Shown here: in pieces, positions 28,759 to 35,243 of the stretch
Layout of the letters: each line of letters starts with the position of its first letter
How positions within the stretch are numbered: the stretch's first letter is position 1
From: an uncultured Tateyamaria sp.
GTDB lineage: Bacteria; Pseudomonadota; Alphaproteobacteria; Rhodobacterales; Rhodobacteraceae
Direction of reading: 5' to 3'
NCBI RefSeq assembly: GCF_947503385.1
Contig: NZ_CANNDO010000001.1
Span: 62,001 to 126,000 of the forward strand
Length of the DNA stretch: 64,000 bases
Translations under genes and position numbers: made by a program
Notes under the pieces: generated by a model
Database searches by the model: none
Told to the model about the DNA's origin: nothing
Seen by the model: only the letters and a program-made list of their open reading frames with translations

Positions 28759-29149
28759 GGAACCGGGGTAGCGGCATCGGGGGGGCGGCGCAACGGGGCC
28801 GCGGCGCTGTGCAGGCAGGCGTGATTTTCATGTCCCACGCTGGGACAGGTCCGGGCGCACGCCAAATCAATGAGTTACAGAGGCGCTTTTACCAACCCTT
28901 AAGGATTGCGCGCCTCAACCGCTCCACCTGCCGCAAGGGGGTGCCAACCGCCAAAGCCGTCGCAAACCCGCACCAAGCGGGCGGATGGCGATGCCCTGCG
29001 CGGATCATCGGGGGCGCCGCACCGCCCTCACCCCGCACGCGCCACGGCCCCTTACCCAGCGACACACGCGCAATGCTTACCGACGTCAAAACTGACGAAC
29101 GCAAGCCGTTGCACACGGCGGCGATCCCCTTCGGGGCGATGCAGAGTGA

Positions 29150-29575
29150 CGCATTCCTTTATGCGCCGCCCTTGCGACGCGGTGAGCCTGCCCCTGTCTG
29201 ACACGGAACGGCCCAACAGACCGCATGTCGTGCCGCATCTTGGGGTTGATGACCGGCGAGGGCCACGCACCCAAAGGCCGTTGGCCCGGACATCTGGACC
29301 CGTCCGACGCCACACGGCAAGGCAGCGATCCGCAGATGATCGGGGACGGCGCGGTCTTTGCGTTGGCGCGGCAAGCCTGCCCTGAACGCACCAGAACAGC
29401 CCGACAGACCGCATGTCGTCCCGCATCGTGGGGTTGATGACCGGCGAGGGCTCCGCACCCAAAGACCGTTGGCCCGGACGTGTCGACCCGTCCGACGCCG
29501 CACGGCGGGGCGGCGATCGACAGGTGGTTGGGGACGGTGCGGTCTTTGCGTTAGGCGCATAGCGGGTGCGGGTCA
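29150..29575. repeat. Imperfect tandem repeat, period 188 bases, two units plus a partial one
   Basis: Unit 1 starts at CCGCATGTCG (29221) and unit 2 at the same string (29409); the shared GCGGTCTTTG occurs at 29351 and 29539. Both pairs are exactly 188 apart. The end of unit 1 (GCCTGCC ... CCCGACAGA) also resembles the bases just before unit 1, giving a third, partial copy. 188 is not a multiple of 3, so a repeated protein is unlikely. Confidence 0.8.
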
Positions 29576-30468
29576 ATACCGTCGTCGGCGTCCGTTCAAC
29601 CTCGCATCTGCCCGGCCCGCTGGACCTTGTGCCGGTCAAAACCCGAGGCAGCGCGCGGATCAGCGTCGTGGGCCTGCTCATGCGCCAAGGCACTGGCGCA
29701 GGGCCTGATTTGACGCGGTGGCGGGGTTGATAATCCTCGACCCGCTGTCGCTGGGCGGTTTTGGTTCCGTGATAGGGTCCTGTGGATGGTTTGGATGTCC
29801 GGCGCGCGCGGCCCCCCCCTTGGACTGCGATGCGCTACAGGGTTTGGAGAGCGTGGCCAAGATGTGCGGGCCGCGCGGCCGCCAAGCCCCGGCCAAGTCC
29901 CATGCAGACAGGCCAGCCCCCAGGCAAAAGCGGCTGATGGACAGCGTTTCGGCACAAAAGGGATCGGGCAGCGGGACCCTGTTCATATCTTGGTGCAACA
30001 GAGCAGGATCAGACCGTAGCGACCAATACGGCAGTAAACGTGCGGCCACACGCCCGGTCCGCCCCGTGCAGAGAGGCTGTGATATCGGGAGGCGCGTTCC
30101 GGGCCATGCCGGGAGGCGCTGCGCAAAGAGCGGACATGGCGGATTGTGCGCAACCGATCAACGCGGGGATAGCGAAGCAAAGGGTATGGGTTCGCCACCC
30201 GCAAACGCCCGGGGCAGGCGCTGCACAGGTCCGTTGCGGGATGGGCTTGGCGCGCGATGACGGCTGCGGGCCTGAGCGTTTGAGTGGCCCCGGACTGGCC
30301 GCTGGTGTTCAGGATCAAACCGCTATCCTTGTGTCATCAGCGGCATGGGCGCACCGGATTTCGGCATCCCGTGACAGGGCACCGATCAGGCCCGCGTGGC
30401 CCACGCGTGCCGCCTCCGTGATCTTGGGGATGCGACGGTGCAATGTTCTGTGACAGCCCCGGCGCAGC

Positions 30469-30535
30469 CCGTCTGCACGTCATGAGGCGCGTCTGACAGA
30501 GATGGTGGAACACCCCGACGCGCCTGCGCAGACGG
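30469..30535. repeat. Nested inverted repeat
   Basis: Outer arms CCGTCTGC (30469-30476) and GCAGACGG (30528-30535), inner arms AGGCGCGTC (30485-30493) and GACGCGCCT (30517-30525), all perfect. The loop is 23 bases. As RNA it would be a long two-part hairpin; no T run follows, so it is not a standard terminator. It sits 70 bases from the dehydrogenase stop codon. Confidence 0.65.
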
Positions 30536-30605
30536 CGGAACTTCCGCAGGTTGATGTCACGCTGTCACGATTTCCGGCGCGTTGATCCGCAAGGCCGAAT
30601 GTCCG

Positions 30606-31634
30606 CTAGCCTGCGGCCAACGGCCCACGGGTGATCTTGTGAACGGTATCCGGTGAGGCCGCTTGCAGGTGGCGTTCGGCCCGTCCATCAAGGATCGCCT
30701 GCACGTCATGCAGGATCATGTCGCCAATCGGGTGCCGCCCGCCGTCGACCGCAGCGGCCCGGTGTGGCGACCAGATGACGTTTTCGGCCTGTCGCATGGT
30801 GGCCCGTTTTGGCACAGGTTCCTGCGGGAACACATCGCTTGCCAGCCGGATGCGCCCGTCCTCTGCGGCGGCGACAAGCGCGTCGAAATCCACCAGATGC
30901 GCCCGGCTGATCACCACCACCAGCGTCCCGCGCGGGATCAGGTCGATCAGGTCGCGCGACACCAGTTGGTAATTGTCCTCGGTCGGGGTGGCGGCGACCA
31001 CGATGCAGCGGCAGGTGGTCAGCACCTCTTGCAGCCCGCAGAGCGTGACGCCGTCAAAGGATGCGCCTGCGGACTGGAGCCATGGATCAAAGGCGCGGAT
31101 GCGCGGCGCAAAGGGGCGGAGCAGCCGCAGGCATTCCTGCCCAATGGAGCCGAAACCCACAAAGCCGATGGTCTGGCCATAAAGCGAAAAATCCGTTTCG
31201 GTGTTGTCATTCAACCAGCGTTCGGACCCGGCGCGGAACCGTTCATGTTCCTCCACGATCCCGCGCCCGCCGGCGATCATCAGCCCCAGCGCCATTTCCG
31301 CCACCGACCGGCGAAAGCCGGGTGCGCAGGACAGCACCTCGATCCCGCGCTCGAAGCACAGATCGTAGTCGATGCCGGTGTGAAACCTGCCCGACACCTC
31401 AATGATGGCCCTGAGGTCGGGTGCCTGATCCAGATCGCTCTGTTCCAGCGCAGGCTCGGCGGCGATGACGAACTGCGCCTCGGGCAAACGCGCCACGACG
31501 TCCGCGCGCGGCATGGGCCAGTTCACCCCGCCGTGGATGTCACACAGCGCGTCCAGCGCCGCATAGGCGGACGGGCTGAACAGTTCTTCGAGTTGGCGAA
31601 AGTGCTGATCGAGGATGAGACGCGGTTTTGACAT
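30606..31634 (-). CDS. D-isomer-specific 2-hydroxyacid dehydrogenase family protein
   Basis: 342 residues. The NAD-binding Rossmann motif GFVGFGSIGQ lies near residue 155; downstream come the catalytic Arg in VVVISRAHLVD, Glu in DVFPQEPVP and His in VIWSPHRAAA. Family members reduce 2-keto acids or oxidise D-2-hydroxyacids, for example phosphoglycerate, glyoxylate or formate; which one is open. I chose ATG 31634 (MSKPRLILD) over upstream ATG 31676 because the conserved region begins there. No related metabolic gene adjoins it. Confidence 0.87.
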   Translation of the reverse strand: MSKPRLILDQHFRQLEELFSPSAYAALDALCDIHGGVNWPMPRADVVARLPEAQFVIAAEPALEQSDLDQAPDLRAIIEVSGRFHTGIDYDLCFERGIEVLSCAPGFRRSVAEMALGLMIAGGRGIVEEHERFRAGSERWLNDNTETDFSLYGQTIGFVGFGSIGQECLRLLRPFAPRIRAFDPWLQSAGASFDGVTLCGLQEVLTTCRCIVVAATPTEDNYQLVSRDLIDLIPRGTLVVVISRAHLVDFDALVAAAEDGRIRLASDVFPQEPVPKRATMRQAENVIWSPHRAAAVDGGRHPIGDMILHDVQAILDGRAERHLQAASPDTVHKITRGPLAAG

Positions 31635-31797
31635 GGGCAACCTCTGGTTCGCTGCGCGTGCGGTCATGCGGCGCATGAGGTGACGTTGAAAGAACGCGGG
31701 CGGGATGGCAACCGGCTTTGCCGCGCGGGCGGTGGCGCTTGCGTTCGGTAGACGGGTGTTCAGAGGCGGCAGCCGTCCGGTTGGTCGTCCGGGGGGA

Positions 31798-32661
31798 TCA
31801 GGCCAGCGGCACCATCCGGGCGCTGTCCATCACGTATCGCGCGTAGCGGAAATCGCGGATGCGGGCGATGCGCCCGCCGCGCCAGCCGAGGATCACAACA
31901 TAGTCGCCGTCGCCGTCCGTGATATGCATCGCGGGGTGGCCTTCGACGGTGACAGGGCGGGCGGACATCAGGGCAATGTCGCTGTAGTTGGAGAAGTAGC
32001 GGCCCACCGGCCCTGCCCCCTGCTGGCGCACGCGCCCCACAAGGTCGAGGCTGACATCGGCCAGCAATTGCGCGCGTATCCCGTCAAAATCCCGCCCGAT
32101 GAACCGGTCCACATAGTCGTGCAACCGGTCTGCGTCGGCAACGGGCAGCGCTGCGGTGTCCGCCGTGTCCCGGTCGGGCGCGATGCGCCGAAGATTGTCG
32201 CGCCCGCGCGACAGGGCCGATTTTACGCCGCCGACCGACACGTCGAGCATTTCGGACACTTCCGCCAGCGAATGGCCCATCACGTCCTTGAGGATCAGCG
32301 CACTGCGTTGCAGCGGCGTCAGTTGCAGGAACACGGTGAGGGCAAAGGTTGCCAGTTCGCGCGCCTCGAGCGGGGGCGGGGTGTCGTCCGCGATGGGCTG
32401 TTCCGGCAGCGGTTCCATCCGGACCCGTTCGGTGCGGCGCATGTGGTCGATGGTGCGATTGTGGACGATGCGGAACAGCCAGCTTTCCACATTGCGCACC
32501 CCGCCTGCGGGCCAGTTGACCAGCGCGCTGGCCAGACTGTCCTGCACCACGTCCTCTGCATCAAGGGCCGACCCCAACATGCGCGCGCTGTAGCGGTGCA
32601 ACCGTGGCCGTATCGCTGCGATCTGCGTGTCCGCGAGGCCATTGGGGCCGGTCTGTGTCAT
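31798..32661 (-). CDS. ECF-type RNA polymerase sigma factor with NTF2-like C-terminal domain
   Basis: 287 residues. Sigma region 2 spans about 15-80 (LDAEDVVQDSLASAL, ESWLFRIVHNRTIDHMRR), region 4 about 105-155 (LTPLQRSALILKDVMGHSLAEVSEMLDVSVGGVKSALSRGR). The remaining 120 residues form a SnoaL/NTF2-like domain, as in the SigJ/ECF41-like groups, where this extra domain controls activity in place of an anti-sigma factor. ATG overlaps the stop of the upstream SDR gene by 4 bases, so the two products are made together, as in known ECF41 systems paired with an oxidoreductase. Confidence 0.87.
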   Translation of the reverse strand: MTQTGPNGLADTQIAAIRPRLHRYSARMLGSALDAEDVVQDSLASALVNWPAGGVRNVESWLFRIVHNRTIDHMRRTERVRMEPLPEQPIADDTPPPLEARELATFALTVFLQLTPLQRSALILKDVMGHSLAEVSEMLDVSVGGVKSALSRGRDNLRRIAPDRDTADTAALPVADADRLHDYVDRFIGRDFDGIRAQLLADVSLDLVGRVRQQGAGPVGRYFSNYSDIALMSARPVTVEGHPAMHITDGDGDYVVILGWRGGRIARIRDFRYARYVMDSARMVPLA

Positions 32662-33413
32662 GTCGCTTTGTCCAGACGTTCGATGCCGGCACCGTTGATG
32701 CCAAAACTTTGGCAGTCACTGTATTGCGGGTCGGTGATTACGGCCATGGCGTGTGCGGCAAAGCCCGCTGGCGTCAGCGGATTGGTGTAGCGGTCAAGAA
32801 AAGCGTCCTGCGATATGCCCAGCCGGTCGGCGTAGCCGCTGGAGGCCGCTTGCCCGATCTCGGTTTCCCGGAACTGCTGCAATGGCAAAATGGTCAGGAA
32901 TCGCAGGCCGAGGTCCAGTTCATCCGCCTCGCGTTGCAGGTAGTTCGACAAAAACCACTGCATCCGTTTCGCCCCGGCGTAACCGCCCGACGCAAAGGAG
33001 CCCGCCAGCGCCGCACCGCTGGAAATCGTCACCACGAGGCCACCGGGTGCCATGGGCCGTGTCAGTGCCGCTGTGCCAAAGGTAAAGGACGATTTCGTGT
33101 CGGTCTGCCAGTTGCCGGAGAACGCGTCCCATGTCTGCATATGTACCGGTGCCATGTGCGGCACTGCCCCGGCGTTCAGGATCAGAATGTCGGGCAGCAC
33201 CGTGTCAAAGGCGCGGACCGCAGCATCATCCGCGGTGACGTCCTGTTGCATGGGATGAATATGGGCGGACTGCCGCGCCATGGCGGCCAGATCGTCGGGA
33301 TCGCGGCCCAGCGCCCAGACCTCTGCCCCCATCTGTGCGGCAGCGACTGCCATTGCGCCTCCCAGCCCGCGGGTGCCGCCGGTGATCATAACCTTTTTCG
33401 AAGCGAGGGTCAT
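32658..33413 (-). CDS. Short-chain dehydrogenase/reductase
   Basis: 251 residues of the classical SDR type. Cofactor motif TGGTRGLGGAM at about 11-21, NAG (ILNAGAVP) near 80, catalytic Ser in VTISSGAAL and the YxxxK motif (GYAGAK) near 150. Substrate unknown. The gene is upstream of and coupled to the ECF sigma factor gene, so the enzyme may act on the signal or stress compound that the sigma factor answers to (inference). ATG 33413 is the only reasonable start. Confidence 0.87.
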   Translation of the reverse strand: MTLASKKVMITGGTRGLGGAMAVAAAQMGAEVWALGRDPDDLAAMARQSAHIHPMQQDVTADDAAVRAFDTVLPDILILNAGAVPHMAPVHMQTWDAFSGNWQTDTKSSFTFGTAALTRPMAPGGLVVTISSGAALAGSFASGGYAGAKRMQWFLSNYLQREADELDLGLRFLTILPLQQFRETEIGQAASSGYADRLGISQDAFLDRYTNPLTPAGFAAHAMAVITDPQYSDCQSFGINGAGIERLDKAT

Positions 33414-33522
33414 TCTGTGGTCTCCTGAAGATGGGGTTCAGAAGAGAGACGAGTGCGCCCGGTCAAAAGATACCGCAGAGGCACAAAAAAGACGTGCGCC
33501 CCGTTCCGCAAACCGGCATGGC

Positions 33523-33969
33523 CTATTCCGCCGGTGCCCCCAGAATGTCCTGATCCACGCGGTCAATGTCTGCCTCGTACCACGCGATGGTCGCCGCCGG
33601 ATCGGCAACAAAGCTGGCGGCAAAGCTGTCCGGTGCCTCGGTGTCGGCATCGTATTTGACCGACCACACCATCATGGCCAGCAATGCGGGCAACAGATCG
33701 CGCAGCTTGCGCGTCGGGAAATAGCACACGCGGCTGCCTTTGCGCGGGTCGGTGCGGCGGTCCAGCAGACCGTTGCGTTCCAGCCGTGACAGACGGTCGG
33801 CGAGGATGTTGGTCGAAATGCCTTCGGGTCCCGACAGAAATTCGCTGTAGGTGCGTTTGCCGTGCAGCAACACGTCCCGCATCAGCAAAAAGCACCATTT
33901 GTCGCCAACGATCCCCGCCGCATAGCGCGTGGGGCATCCGTTCCAGTGAGCGCGGTCGGTCTTGGTCAT
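33523..33969 (-). CDS. HxlR family transcriptional regulator
   Basis: 148 residues. A winged-helix HxlR domain is clear: GIVGDKWCFLLMRDVLLHGKRTYSEFL, then GISTNILADRLSRLERNGLL and RVCYFPTRKLRDLLP. HxlR proteins often sense electrophiles or oxidants through a Cys near the N-terminus (here Cys in NGCPTRY and DKWCF). ATG 33969 begins MTKTDRAHWNGCP, the usual family start. It is divergent from a glyoxalase-fold/membrane operon and two probable operators lie between them, so autoregulation and control of that operon are likely. Confidence 0.9.
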   Translation of the reverse strand: MTKTDRAHWNGCPTRYAAGIVGDKWCFLLMRDVLLHGKRTYSEFLSGPEGISTNILADRLSRLERNGLLDRRTDPRKGSRVCYFPTRKLRDLLPALLAMMVWSVKYDADTEAPDSFAASFVADPAATIAWYEADIDRVDQDILGAPAE

Positions 33970-33996
33970 GGGCGCAATATAGGGCGCGAAAATATA

Positions 33997-34049
33997 CTTG
34001 CAAAATGAAAGCACTCCGCGCTATCCAAATTACACTTGCAAAAAACAAG
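33997..34049. promoter_or_regulatory. Two probable HxlR operators in the divergent promoter region
   Basis: ACTTGCAAAA occurs twice, at 33996 and 34034, 38 bases apart, in the 90-base gap between the HxlR gene and the VOC gene. The second copy is part of CTTG-N7-CAAG (34035-34049), the first of CTTG-N7-AAAG (33997-34011), one mismatch from the same dyad. HxlR-type dimers bind such short dyads; the assignment is by position and symmetry. Confidence 0.6.
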
Positions 34050-34059
34050 AGGAATCACG

Positions 34060-34410
34060 ATGACCAATCCCTTTGTCTGGTTCGACAACCTTGGGCCCGC
34101 CTCCGCAGCAACGACCGAATTCATGTCCACCCTGTTCGGCTGGACGCCCGGTGACATGGGCGGCATGTCGATTGTCACGGCCCGCGGGGCCGACAGACCC
34201 TTTGCCGCGATGGGCGACACGATGGGGCAAGTCTCCGGCTGGGTGCCCTATGTCGAAGTCACCGATCTGGCCGCCGAGACGCAGCGCGCCCGCGACGCGG
34301 GCGGCACCGTTCTGGCCGAGGATATGGCGGGCCCCGCGGGCCGCGCGACCTTTGTGCAGGATCCGGGCGGCGCGGTGCTGGCCCTGTGGACGCGGGCGGA
34401 CACGGCATGA
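34060..34410 (+). CDS. VOC family (glyoxalase-fold) protein
   Basis: 116 residues with the vicinal-oxygen-chelate pattern: an N-terminal VWFDNLGPASAATTEF, central GWVPYVEVTDLAAETQRARDAGG and C-terminal ATFVQDPGGAVLALW. It resembles the short bleomycin-resistance/antibiotic-binding-like group, which may act as enzymes or as binding proteins. Start ATG 34060 follows AGAGGAA. It is the first gene of a three-gene unit transcribed away from the HxlR regulator. Confidence 0.85.
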   Translation: MTNPFVWFDNLGPASAATTEFMSTLFGWTPGDMGGMSIVTARGADRPFAAMGDTMGQVSGWVPYVEVTDLAAETQRARDAGGTVLAEDMAGPAGRATFVQDPGGAVLALWTRADTA

Positions 34411-34829
34411 TCCTGCGCCATATCCTGTCGGTACTGGCCTTTGCCGTTGTCAGTTTTGCGGCGCAGGGGCTGTCGCATTTTGCGGTGAACGCGGATCATT
34501 TCGCCGCCATCACCCATTTGCGCGCTGATCCGGTTATCCCGATGGGCCTGGCCGCGATGGTCGTGCAGGGCGGGATCATGTCTGTTGCCCTGCACCGCTG
34601 GCATCCCCGCCGGGCGCGGGTGACAGACGGTCTGGCGATCGCCCTTGCCTTTGGCGTGTTCCTTGTAAGCTATATCGCGCTGGTGGAGCCTGCCAAATAC
34701 ACCGTCCCGGACATCCGCGCATGGATCGCGGTCGAGGCGGTGGTGGGCGCGGTTCAGTTCACCCTGTTCGGCGTGGTGCTGGGGGCAATCCATGCGTGGC
34801 CCGGCCAACCCACGCGCGTGGACGCCTGA
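34407..34829 (+). CDS. Four-segment membrane protein, unknown function
   Basis: 140 residues with four hydrophobic segments (about 5-20, 40-60, 75-95, 110-130) and short loops. Contains HFAVNADHF after the first segment. I do not recognise a named family. ATG overlaps the stop of the VOC gene (ATGA), so they are co-translated, and a further membrane protein gene follows after 2 bases. Two consecutive membrane proteins under an HxlR-controlled promoter suggest a response to a diffusible reactive compound; this is inference. Confidence 0.7.
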   Translation: MILRHILSVLAFAVVSFAAQGLSHFAVNADHFAAITHLRADPVIPMGLAAMVVQGGIMSVALHRWHPRRARVTDGLAIALAFGVFLVSYIALVEPAKYTVPDIRAWIAVEAVVGAVQFTLFGVVLGAIHAWPGQPTRVDA

Positions 34830-34831
34830 CG

Positions 34832-35233
34832 ATGGCCCGGTTTGTGCTGTCGGTCGGTGCCTATGTCGGGATCGTCTTTCCGCTGGCGATCCTGTGGCAC
34901 CTTGTCCTGTTCAAAGAGCGGTATCACGCCTTTGGCTATTTCGATGGCGATCCCGACTTGGCACTGGGTCTGGCCACCATCACCGCGCAGGCGATCCTGC
35001 TTGCGCTGCTGTACAAGCGCATCGCGCTGCCGGGCGGTGAGATGCGGCGCGCGCTGACCTTTGGCCTGACTTTGGGCGCGTTTTACTGGACCTGTCACGT
35101 GCTGGCCTTTCTGGCCAAGCAGTCGACGGCGCAGCCATGGGCCTATCTGGTGATGGAGACCGGCTATCTGAGCCTGCAATTTGGTTTCTATTCCATCGCC
35201 TTATGGGTGATCCACCGCCCCCGGAGGGGCTGA
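34832..35233 (+). CDS. Four-segment membrane protein, unknown function
   Basis: 133 residues with four hydrophobic segments (about 4-22, 42-60, 70-92, 105-125). Sequence marks include FPLAILWHLVLFKERYHAFGYF near the start and MRRALTFGLTLGAFYWTCHVLAF. It is similar in size and topology to the preceding gene, but the sequences are not obviously alike. ATG 34832 starts two bases after the preceding stop. The three-gene unit ends here, 10 bases before the convergent glnD stop. Confidence 0.72.
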   Translation: MARFVLSVGAYVGIVFPLAILWHLVLFKERYHAFGYFDGDPDLALGLATITAQAILLALLYKRIALPGGEMRRALTFGLTLGAFYWTCHVLAFLAKQSTAQPWAYLVMETGYLSLQFGFYSIALWVIHRPRRG

Positions 35234-35243
35234 AGGCGGCGCG

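Larger units (their letters stand above)
28759..30605. other. 1.85-kb stretch without a convincing gene
   Basis: Between the murJ start and the end of the 2-hydroxyacid dehydrogenase gene. Open frames are present on both strands because of the high G+C, but none resembles a known protein, none has good codon structure, and several lack ribosome sites. The stretch contains a decayed tandem repeat of 188-base period (29150-29575) and a nested inverted repeat (30469-30535). It looks like degenerate sequence or non-coding RNA territory. I find no tRNA or mobile-element terminus. Confidence 0.55.

Noticed and set aside
26743-28824. Long plus-strand open frame over the rhomboid 3' end and opposite murJ.
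   Set aside because: Antisense to murJ; highly biased composition without a protein pattern.
28809-29201. Plus-strand open frame of about 130 residues after murJ's start.
   Set aside because: No good ribosome site, no recognisable family, and composition like the other non-coding frames of this region.
29052-29693. A 213-residue minus-strand open frame through the 188-base repeats.
   Set aside because: The repeat period changes the reading frame between units and the differences between units are mostly replacements, which argues against a real protein.
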